Assembly (NCBI GenBank): GCA_003446335.1
Contig: DMAZ01000076.1
Coordinates: 1 to 7,307 of the forward strand
Length of the DNA stretch: 7,307 nt
From: Lachnospiraceae bacterium
GTDB taxonomy: Bacteria; Bacillota_A; Clostridia; Lachnospirales; Lachnospiraceae
Reading direction: 5' to 3'
Below are positions 1 to 5,460 of this stretch, in pieces. Made by a program: the position numbers and the translations under genes. The notes beneath the pieces are model-generated. The model saw nothing but the letters and a program-made list of their open reading frames with translations, was not told the DNA's origin and ran no database searches. The first letter of the stretch is position 1. The number at the start of each line of letters is the position of its first letter.

Positions 1-680
1 GGCTTGCCGCTTTCTACGAGAGAGCGGGACAGATGCGGACGCTTGGCGGAGACATCGGTTCGGTTTCTGTCATCGGCGCGGTCTCCCCGCAGGGAGGCGA
101 CTTCTCGGAGCCGGTAACGATGAACACGAAGAGATTCGTACGCTGCTTCTGGGGGCTCGATAAGGCCCTGGCTTACGCCCGCCATTATCCTGCCATCAAC
201 TGGATGGAGAGCTACAGCGAATATGAGAGGGATCTGTCCGCCTGGTACGCGAAGAATGTTGACAAACAGTTCGCTCAGGACCGGACGAAGATCATCGCGC
301 TCCTGAATGCGGAGGATAAGCTGATGGAGACCGTCAAGCTGATCGGATCTGACGTTCTGCCCGACGATCAGAAGCTGACGCTCGAGATCACCCGTGTGAT
401 CCGTCTGGGCTTTCTGCAGCAGAATGCTTTCCATAAGGATGATCAGAATGTTCCGCCCAGGAAGCAGTTCCTGATGATGGAGACGATCCTATATCTCTAT
501 AAGCGCTCGAGAGAGCTGATTGCGCAGGGACATCCGATGTCGATCCTGAAGCAGGATCCGATTTTTGAAAAGGTCATCGCGATCAAGTATGACATTCCGA
601 ATGACGCTCTGGAGATGTTCGATGAATATCATGAGATGATAGACCGCTACTATGAGAATGTACTGGCCAAAAACGGCTGA
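1..680 (+). CDS. atpA: V-type ATP synthase subunit A, C-terminal part (5' end outside window)
   Basis: Catalytic subunit of the cytoplasmic V1 head (also called NtpA); with subunit B it forms the A3B3 ring that couples ATP hydrolysis or synthesis to ion flow across the membrane. The reading frame is open from base 3, before the first ATG at 33, and reads LAAFYERAG followed by GSVSVIGAVSPQGGDFSEPV, which matches the conserved A-subunit segment after the nucleotide-binding domain. FWGLDKALAYARHYPAINW and SYSEY, also typical, follow, then the helical C-terminal domain ending in VLAKNG and TGA. About 226 codons are present; the family is usually near 590 residues, so the P-loop and N-terminal domains lie to the left of the window. 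The ATG at 33 is internal and is not the true start. Subunit B follows 62 bases downstream on the same strand, the usual operon order. Family assignment is secure. Confidence 0.96.
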   Translation, partial: LAAFYERAGQMRTLGGDIGSVSVIGAVSPQGGDFSEPVTMNTKRFVRCFWGLDKALAYARHYPAINWMESYSEYERDLSAWYAKNVDKQFAQDRTKIIALLNAEDKLMETVKLIGSDVLPDDQKLTLEITRVIRLGFLQQNAFHKDDQNVPPRKQFLMMETILYLYKRSRELIAQGHPMSILKQDPIFEKVIAIKYDIPNDALEMFDEYHEMIDRYYENVLAKNG

Positions 681-742
681 AGGCAGGAATGACATAAAGG
701 ACCCGTTGTCAGGGTCGTGAAATACAGGATGGAGTAATTAAT

Positions 743-2125
743 ATGTCTATAGAATATCTTGGTCTCAGTGAGATCAACGGTCCTCTGGTCGTTCTGGAAG
801 GTGTCAGAGGTGCCGCCTACGATGAGATCGTTGAATTCAAAATCGAGGGCGGAGAGCGCAGACTCGGAAGGATCATAGAGGATTATGAGGACAAGGCTGT
901 CATACAGGTCTTTGAGGGAACTGACGGCATGTCCCTCGATAATACGCACACAAGGCTGACAGGTCATCCGATGGAGCTGGCTCTCTCGGAGGCGATCCTG
1001 GGAAGGACATTCGACGGAATCGGCAGGCCGATCGACGGCCTGGGTCCGATCCTGTCAGATACGAAAGCCGACGTAAACGGTATGCCCCTCAATCCGTGCT
1101 GCCGCGAGTATCCCAGAAATTACATCAACACAGGCATTTCAGCCATTGACGGCCTTGCGACTTTGATCCGCGGCCAGAAGCTTCCGATTTTTTCGGGAAA
1201 CGGCCTGCCTCACGATGAGCTGGCCGCGCAGCTTGTCACACAGTCCTCCCTCGGAACGGGGACGGACGAAAAGTTCTGCGTTATATTTGCGGCGATGGGC
1301 GTTAAGTATGACGTCGCGGAGTTCTTCAGGAGGACGTTTGAAGAGAGCGGTGTGTCCGATCATGTTGCCATGTTCCTCAATCTGGCCAATGATCCCGTTG
1401 TCGAGAGGCTTATAACCCCCAGGGTAGCCCTGACGGCAGCGGAATATCTGGCATTTGAAAAAGGCATGCATGTTCTGGTCATCATGACGGATATCACATC
1501 CTACTGTGAGGCCATGCGGGAGGTCTCTTCCTCCAAGGGAGAGATCCCGTCCAGAAAGGGTTATCCGGGATACATGTATTCGGATCTGGCATCGCTCTAC
1601 GAGCGCGCGGGCATCGTTGCCGGCCAGAAGGGGTCCGTCACGCAGATTCCGATCCTGACAATGCCGAATGACGATATCACGCACCCGATTCCCGACCTTT
1701 CCGGATATATCACGGAAGGTCAGATCGTTCTCGACAGGAATCTGCACGGTCAGGGAATCTACCCGCCGATCGCGGTGCTGCCGTCTCTGTCACGACTGAT
1801 GAAGGACGGCATCGGCGAGGGTTACACCAGAGAGGATCACCAGGCCGTCGCCAATCAGCTGTTTTCATCCTATGCCAGAGTTGCGGACGCAAGGTCTCTG
1901 GCATCGGTCATCGGCGAGGACGAGCTGTCCGGCGTCGATAAGATGTATCTGAAGTTCGGCGAGGCATTTGAAGCGCGGTTCGTCGGACAGGGATATGAGG
2001 AGAACCGGCCCGTGCAGGAGACGCTGGATATCGGCTGGGAGCTGCTCGGAATTCTGCCGAAGTCGGAGCTCGACCGGGTGGATTCCCGAATCCTCGATAA
2101 GTATTACAGGCCGGCGGAAGGGTAA
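743..2125 (+). CDS. atpB: V-type ATP synthase subunit B
   Basis: Non-catalytic nucleotide-binding subunit of the V1 head (also called NtpB), 460 residues, the normal family length. The N-terminal beta-barrel covers roughly residues 1-75, the nucleotide-binding domain about 76-350, and the helical C-terminal domain the rest. Where a catalytic subunit would have a Walker A loop, it has SGNGLPHDE (151-159), the expected degenerate form in B subunits. [18 protein letters not shown] (273-290) and the ATPase alpha/beta signature [10 protein letters not shown] (341-350) are intact. Arg351, just after the signature, is the family residue that reaches into the neighbouring A-subunit active site. The ATG at 743 is preceded by GGAG at 731-734 with an 8-base spacer. 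It lies between subunits A and D, as expected of one operon. No truncation or frameshift is seen. Confidence 0.97.
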   Translation: MSIEYLGLSEINGPLVVLEGVRGAAYDEIVEFKIEGGERRLGRIIEDYEDKAVIQVFEGTDGMSLDNTHTRLTGHPMELALSEAILGRTFDGIGRPIDGLGPILSDTKADVNGMPLNPCCREYPRNYINTGISAIDGLATLIRGQKLPIFSGNGLPHDELAAQLVTQSSLGTGTDEKFCVIFAAMGVKYDVAEFFRRTFEESGVSDHVAMFLNLANDPVVERLITPRVALTAAEYLAFEKGMHVLVIMTDITSYCEAMREVSSSKGEIPSRKGYPGYMYSDLASLYERAGIVAGQKGSVTQIPILTMPNDDITHPIPDLSGYITEGQIVLDRNLHGQGIYPPIAVLPSLSRLMKDGIGEGYTREDHQAVANQLFSSYARVADARSLASVIGEDELSGVDKMYLKFGEAFEARFVGQGYEENRPVQETLDIGWELLGILPKSELDRVDSRILDKYYRPAEG

Positions 2126-2147
2126 AGGCTTTGCGGCATTTGCATAA

Positions 2148-2159
2148 AAAGGAGGTGAT
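2148..2159 (+). promoter_or_regulatory. Extended Shine-Dalgarno for atpD
   Basis: AAAGGAGGTGAT is complementary over 12 bases to the usual 3' end of bacterial 16S rRNA. The core GGAGG (2151-2155) lies 4 bases before the GTG at 2160 and 10 bases before the TTG at 2166. The first gap is short and the second long, so the ribosome binding site does not settle which start is used. The strong match probably compensates for a non-ATG start. Confidence 0.8.
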
Positions 2160-2783
2160 GTGGCCTTGGATCCGAATGAGGTCCCTACCAAAGGTAATTT
2201 AATGCGGGCCAGGAACTCCCTTGCGCTCTCCCGTCAGGGCTATGAACTGATGGATAAGAAGCGGAATATCCTGATCAGGGAGCTTTCGCAGTATATTGAG
2301 CAGGCGAAGGAGATCCAGAACAGTATCGATCAGACTTTCCGGACGGCCTATGCGGCCCTGCAGCGGGCAAATGTACAGATGGGGATCGAGACGGTCAGCA
2401 TCATCGCGGAGTCTCTGCCCGTCGATGAGAGCATAGAGGTCGTCGTGCGGTCGGTCATGGGGACGGAGATCCCGGTCGTTCGTCATGGCGAAAGGCCGGA
2501 CGAGAGGCCTTCCTACGCCTTCTATCGCACAAGGGAATCCCTTGATGAGGCGCGGGCTGCCTTCCTGCGGGTGAAGGAACTCACGCTCAGGCTTTCACAG
2601 GTCGAGATTGCCGCCCACAGGCTGGCTTCCAACATTCAGAAGACACAGAAGCGCGCGAACGCTCTGCGCAACATTACGATTCCCCACTATGAGGAGCTGG
2701 TCAAAAATATCTCAAATGCGCTGGAGGAAAAAGAGCGGGAGGAATTCACCCGCCAGAAGGTGATCAAGCGCATGAAAGGTTGA
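2160..2783 (+). CDS. atpD: V-type ATP synthase subunit D (central stalk)
   Basis: Central rotor shaft subunit (also called NtpD), which transmits rotation between the A3B3 head and the membrane ring. It has 207 residues, the usual size. The family N-terminal pattern is clear: PTKGNLMRARNSL, then GYELMDKKRNILIRE at about residues 27-41, at the beginning of a long charged helix. A central section around 105-135 contains the variable head region, and a second long helix (about 140-205, ending in EEKEREEFTRQKVIKRMKG) would pair with the first as an antiparallel coiled coil. The start is either GTG at 2160 or TTG at 2166 (205 residues); no in-frame ATG is near. It is the last gene of the operon: an AT-rich intergenic region and convergent genes follow. 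No F or G subunit gene lies after it, so those would be upstream or elsewhere. Confidence 0.95.
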   Translation: MALDPNEVPTKGNLMRARNSLALSRQGYELMDKKRNILIRELSQYIEQAKEIQNSIDQTFRTAYAALQRANVQMGIETVSIIAESLPVDESIEVVVRSVMGTEIPVVRHGERPDERPSYAFYRTRESLDEARAAFLRVKELTLRLSQVEIAAHRLASNIQKTQKRANALRNITIPHYEELVKNISNALEEKEREEFTRQKVIKRMKG

Positions 2784-2831
2784 CATAAATTGGATTTTAT
2801 TTTGTAACAAATTCACGTTTTGAAAAAATCC

Positions 2832-2856
2832 ACAAAACAGCTGTTCTTTTGTTTTT
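2832..2856 (+). terminator. Weak candidate terminator after the V-ATPase operon
   Basis: ACAAAA (2832-2837) can pair with TTTTGT (2847-2852) around a loop that contains CAGCTG, and TTTT follows at 2853-2856. It lies about 50 bases after the atpD stop, where a terminator would be expected. The stem is almost entirely A-T and therefore weak. I see no better + strand candidate before the DnaA-box cluster. Confidence 0.3.
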
Positions 2857-2888
2857 GGATGGTTGACGTAATATTTACCCCCATTTTC

Positions 2889-2984
2889 GGTGGATAATGT
2901 GGATAAATCAGTGCATAAGTGGGAAAATGCCGTATTTATGTGTCGTGTTTATGTGTATAAAAAATGTGGATAAAATGTGGATGT
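2889..2984 (-). promoter_or_regulatory. Cluster of DnaA-box-like 9-mers
   Basis: The DnaA box consensus TTATNCACA appears on the - strand, read on + as TGTGNATAA. Exact matches are at 2898-2906 (TGTGGATAA), 2952-2960 (TGTGTATAA) and 2965-2973 (TGTGGATAA). One-mismatch copies are at 2889-2897 (GGTGGATAA) and 2910-2918 (AGTGCATAA), and a partial copy at 2976-2984 (TGTGGATGT). All six point the same way, within 96 bases, in DNA of about 32% G+C. In known bacteria such clusters occur at oriC, in the dnaA promoter and at DnaA-titrating or reactivating loci. No dnaA, dnaN or rpmH is in the window, and the flanking genes converge instead of diverging, which fits a secondary DnaA-binding locus better than a classical origin. 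The role is inferred; the repeats are seen directly. Confidence 0.6.
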
Positions 2985-3004
2985 TACGAAAGTGTTACAA
3001 AAAG

Positions 3005-3027
3005 ATTTCGCCGAAATTCGGCGAAAT
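3005..3027 (-). terminator. 23-bp palindrome with T-run on the - strand, candidate terminator
   Basis: ATTTCGCCGAA (3005-3015) and TTCGGCGAAAT (3017-3027) are perfect inverted arms around one base. Read on the - strand, the hairpin is followed directly by CTTTTTG, the form of an intrinsic terminator. It could stop - strand transcription that escapes the trxB end before it enters the DnaA-box cluster. On the + strand no T-run follows. As DNA, the palindrome could instead be a protein-binding site. Confidence 0.45.
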
Positions 3028-3059
3028 GACGAAATGTGTGATTTGCGAAAATCGGGGTT

Positions 3060-3089
3060 GCTTTCCAGTTATGTAAAGTAATGGAAAGC
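3060..3089. repeat. Inverted repeat between the palindrome and the trxB 3' hairpin
   Basis: GCTTTCCA (3060-3067) and TGGAAAGC (3082-3089) are perfect inverted arms. TTA and TAA inside them can extend the stem with one bulged G, leaving a loop of TGTAAAG. No T-run follows on either strand. It is the middle one of three successive inverted repeats in this intergenic region; function unknown. Confidence 0.5.
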
Positions 3090-3092
3090 GAA

Positions 3093-3186
3093 AGGGCTGC
3101 CGAACCGGACAAAGTCACCATTCTACAGCAGACATTTGCAAATGGCGTCTGCTGCAGTATGGCGTCAGGACCGGTGCGGCAGCCCT
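3093..3186 (-). terminator. Long imperfect hairpin at the 3' end of trxB
   Basis: A 94-nt imperfect inverted repeat with about 33 possible pairs on the - strand. The outer arms are AGGGCTGCCG (3093-3102) with CGGCAGCCCT (3177-3186), then after one mismatch ACCGG (3104-3108) with CCGGT (3171-3175). After an internal loop the stem resumes through about 3114-3125 and 3155-3166, and ends in CAGCAGAC (3126-3133) with GTCTGCTG (3147-3154) around a 13-nt loop. Two A/C mismatches on the + strand (3117/3163 and 3125/3155) become U-G wobble pairs in - strand RNA, so the folded molecule is probably the trxB transcript. It starts about 33 bases after the trxB stop. The T-tract after it on the - strand (CCCTTTCGCTTTCC) is interrupted, so it may be a terminator, an mRNA 3' stabiliser or a small structured RNA. 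Confidence 0.55.
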
Positions 3187-3219
3187 CTTTATTCCCCGCT
3201 GTTAATGGGCCGCAGATTT

Positions 3220-4134
3220 TTAATGTGCGATCAGATAATCCTGAACGGACGTGACGGCATTTGCCCCGTCAGAGCAAGCCGTGATGATCTGGCGCAGCTG
3301 CTTTGTGCGGATATCGCCGGCCGCGAAAACGCCGGGGATACTTGTTCTGCCATCCTCGCCGGCCACTATGTAGCCGCCCTTATCCGTCTCAAGCTGCTCC
3401 GTGAAAAGTTCGTTGGTCGGCTGGATGCCTACCGCCATAAAGACGCCGGAGACGCTTAGTGTTTTCTCGGAGCCGTCCTTCGCACTCTGGATGTTGAGTC
3501 TTGTGACCATGCCGTCGTCGCCCTCGATCGATCTCGCATGGAAACTCCAGCACATTTCAACATTCGGGAGGGAGAGCAGACGGTCCTGGAGCACCTTTGC
3601 CGCACGCAGTTCATCGCGTCTGTGAATGACGTAGACTTTATTGCAGAGACGGGCAAGGAAAATTGCATCCTCGACCGCGACGTCGCCGCCGCCGACGACC
3701 GCGACGTCCTTGCCCCGGAAGAAAGCACCGTCGCAGGTCGCACAATAGGAGACGCCCATTCCGGCAAGCTCGAGCTCACCCGGGATTCCGAGCTTTCTGT
3801 GCTCCGCGCCGGTCGCAAGGATGACGGTCCTGGCTTCGTATTCGTTGTCAGAGGTAATGACCTTCTTGACGTCGCCGGTAAGCTCAACGGAGGTGACGGT
3901 CTCCGTGACGAATCCGGCGCCGAGACCTTCTGCGTGGTCACGCATCTTCATGGAGAGGTCCATCCCGTTGATTCCCGGGGTCGCAGGGTAGTTGTCGACT
4001 TCGTACGTGTTGACGACCTGTCCGCCGCTCATGAAGTTCTGTTCAATGATAATGAAATCAAGTTTGGCACGGGTCGCATAGATGGCTGCGGTGAGACCGG
4101 CGGGACCGGAACCGATGATGATAAGATCGTACAT
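3220..4134 (-). CDS. trxB: Thioredoxin reductase (NADPH)
   Basis: Cytoplasmic FAD flavoprotein that uses NADPH to reduce the disulfide of thioredoxin, feeding ribonucleotide reductase and protein disulfide repair. It has 304 residues, normal for the low-molecular-weight bacterial type. The FAD-binding motif GSGPAG is at 8-13, the redox-active pair CATC at 131-134, and the NADPH-binding motif GGGDVAVE at 148-155. HRRDELRA (171-178) carries the arginines that usually bind the NADP 2'-phosphate, and the second FAD segment GVFAAGDIR lies at 268-276. One small oddity is Val152, where most homologues have a small polar Ser or Thr. The ATG is preceded by AAGGAGG (4141-4147 on the - strand) with a 6-base spacer. 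It has its own promoter and sits downstream of galE on the same strand; it converges with the V-ATPase operon. Function is secure from the CATC and two dinucleotide motifs. Confidence 0.97.
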   Translation of the reverse strand: MYDLIIIGSGPAGLTAAIYATRAKLDFIIIEQNFMSGGQVVNTYEVDNYPATPGINGMDLSMKMRDHAEGLGAGFVTETVTSVELTGDVKKVITSDNEYEARTVILATGAEHRKLGIPGELELAGMGVSYCATCDGAFFRGKDVAVVGGGDVAVEDAIFLARLCNKVYVIHRRDELRAAKVLQDRLLSLPNVEMCWSFHARSIEGDDGMVTRLNIQSAKDGSEKTLSVSGVFMAVGIQPTNELFTEQLETDKGGYIVAGEDGRTSIPGVFAAGDIRTKQLRQIITACSDGANAVTSVQDYLIAH

Positions 4135-4224
4135 ATATATCCTCCTTCTGAAATAAGTGCAAATGGTTCCATATGGATTTATTATTCAAATATCAAAGTA
4201 ACACAAATGCAGGTTTTGTACAAT

Positions 4225-4253
4225 ATTCTACCTGTTCCACACACCTGTTTCAA
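4225..4253 (-). promoter_or_regulatory. trxB promoter (sigma-A type)
   Basis: On the - strand, TTGAAA (4248-4253) and TAGAAT (4225-4230) each match the -35 and -10 consensus at 5 of 6 positions, with the ideal 17-base spacer. Transcription would start near 4218 and give a leader of about 84 nt before the trxB ATG. Three ACCTGTT-like repeats overlap it, one in the -35, one partly in the -10 and one just upstream. Confidence 0.65.
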
Positions 4254-4269
4254 TACCTGAACAATATGA

Positions 4270-4319
4270 CAGGGACAGCCTTTACGAGTGAACGAAGTCT
4301 TCGTAAAGAGCTGTCCTTG
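4270..4319. terminator. Long hairpin at the galE/trxB boundary
   Basis: CAGGGACAGCC-TTTACGA (4270-4287) pairs with TCGTAAA-GAG-CTGTCCTTG (4301-4319): about 18 pairs with one bulged A and one G-U if read as + strand RNA. It begins 33 bases after the galE stop and ends just before the trxB -35. On the - strand, the direction of galE transcription, no T-run follows. On the + strand ATTTTTC follows six bases after the stem. It may end or protect the galE message, or block antisense transcription from the right end of trxB. A competing palindrome, ACGAAG-T-CTTCGT (4292-4304), lies inside it. Confidence 0.4.
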
Positions 4320-4352
4320 ATAATTTTTCGGCAGCGGCCTGAAACAGATCTT

Positions 4353-5369
4353 TTATTCTACGTAGCCGTCCGGATTCCGGCTCTGCCATCTCCACGCGTC
4401 ACGGCACATATCTTCAATGGAGTTCTCAGCCACCCAGCCGAGCACCTCCCTGGCTTTCGTCGGATCGGAGTAGCAGGTCGCGACGTCGCCCGGTCTGCGC
4501 GGATCAATGACATACGGGATGTCATGGCCGCAGGCTTTGGAGAATGCTTTAATGATGTCGAGAACGCTGTAGCCGTTCCCTGTTCCGAGATTGAAGATCT
4601 GGACACCCGGGAGAGTCTCCATACCTTTGATAGCGCTGACATGGCCCTTTGCGAGGTCGACGACATGGATATAGTCACGGACGCCCGTTCCGTCCGGTGT
4701 GTCATAGTCATTTCCGAAGACGTGGACCATCTCACGTTTTCCGGACGCGACCTGCGCGACATAGGGGAGAAGATTGTTCGGGATGCCCTTCGGGTCCTCG
4801 CCGATCAGTCCGCTCACGTGAGCACCGATCGGGTTGAAATAGCGAAGCAGCATGACCTGCCATTCGTTATCACTTCTCCAGAGGTCTGTCAGGATGCGCT
4901 CCTGCATAGCCTTGGTCTCTCCGTACGGATTGGTCGTTACGCCCATCGGGCATTCTTCCGTGATGGGAATGAAGGCCGGATCGCCATAGACCGTTGCGGA
5001 GGAGGAGAATACGATTTTTTTGCATCCGTGATTCCTCATGACATCGCAGAGGACGAGCGTGGATCCGATGTTGTTATGATAGTATTCAAGCGGCTTTCTG
5101 GTGGATTCACCGACCGCTTTGTAACCGGCGAAGTGGATGACGGCGTCGATCTTTTCAGCATCAAAGAGCGCGTTCATTCCTTCGCGGTCGCACACGTCGA
5201 CTTCATAGAACTTCGGGCGGGTCCCGCTGATCGTTTCTATGCGGTCAACGACAAGGGCCTTGGAATTGTAGAGATTGTCGGCGATGACGACGTCATAACC
5301 TGCATTTATGAGTTCTACACATGTGTGGCTTCCGATAAAACCGGTTCCGCCTGTTACAAGAATAGTCAT
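4353..5369 (-). CDS. galE: UDP-glucose 4-epimerase
   Basis: NAD-dependent short-chain dehydrogenase/reductase enzyme of the Leloir pathway, which interconverts UDP-galactose and UDP-glucose in the cytoplasm. It has 338 residues, the same length as E. coli GalE, and aligns with it without obvious gaps. The Rossmann NAD-binding motif GGTGFIG is at 7-13, catalytic Ser124 lies in FSSSATVYG (121-129), and the YxxxK pair is Tyr149 and Lys153 in NPYGETK. RYFNPIGAH and GVRDYIHVVDLA are typical of true GalE. Position 299, tyrosine in the E. coli enzyme, is cysteine here (RRPGDVATCY, 291-300), which may widen the substrate range to UDP-GlcNAc/UDP-GalNAc. The ATG follows AAGGAG with a 9-base spacer. It lies 91 bases downstream of galT on the same strand and no convincing promoter lies between, so the two are probably cotranscribed. 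Confidence 0.97.
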   Translation of the reverse strand: MTILVTGGTGFIGSHTCVELINAGYDVVIADNLYNSKALVVDRIETISGTRPKFYEVDVCDREGMNALFDAEKIDAVIHFAGYKAVGESTRKPLEYYHNNIGSTLVLCDVMRNHGCKKIVFSSSATVYGDPAFIPITEECPMGVTTNPYGETKAMQERILTDLWRSDNEWQVMLLRYFNPIGAHVSGLIGEDPKGIPNNLLPYVAQVASGKREMVHVFGNDYDTPDGTGVRDYIHVVDLAKGHVSAIKGMETLPGVQIFNLGTGNGYSVLDIIKAFSKACGHDIPYVIDPRRPGDVATCYSDPTKAREVLGWVAENSIEDMCRDAWRWQSRNPDGYVE

Positions 5370-5436
5370 GATATGTTTCTCCTTTTTAAAAAATAGCTGA
5401 ATCCGTCTGAAAATCTATGTGACTGATCATCTTCTG

Positions 5437-5455
5437 CCGGGGAACCGGTCCCCGG
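5437..5455. repeat. GC-rich hairpin between galT and galE
   Basis: CCGGGGA (5437-5443) and TCCCCGG (5449-5455) form a perfect 7-bp, nearly all G-C stem around a 5-nt loop. It starts five bases after the galT stop on the - strand. No T-run follows in either direction, so it is unlikely to be a full terminator. It could stabilise or help process the galT end of the message. Confidence 0.45.
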
Positions 5456-5460
5456 TGATA

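Noticed and set aside
1139..1747. 202-codon open frame on the - strand opposite atpB
   Set aside because: Antisense to a complete, conserved atpB; the composition is that of a reverse-complement shadow.
2784..3060. Classical chromosomal origin (oriC)
   Set aside because: DnaA boxes are present but dnaA, dnaN, rpmH or gidA are not, and the genes on both sides point toward the site. Kept only as a DnaA-box cluster.
2784..3219. CRISPR array or iteron plasmid origin
   Set aside because: The repeats are 9-13 bases and uneven, with no regular spacers and no rep or cas gene nearby.
3136..4260. Open frames on the + strand (3136-3459 and 3538-4260) opposite trxB
   Set aside because: Antisense shadows of trxB, which carries all its family motifs. 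The first frame also starts inside the large hairpin.
4173..5396. 407-codon open frame on the + strand opposite galE
   Set aside because: It runs antisense through the whole of galE and its ends fall in intergenic DNA. The translation has no recognisable domain and galE is a full, motif-complete gene. Long antisense frames are common opposite GC-rich genes.
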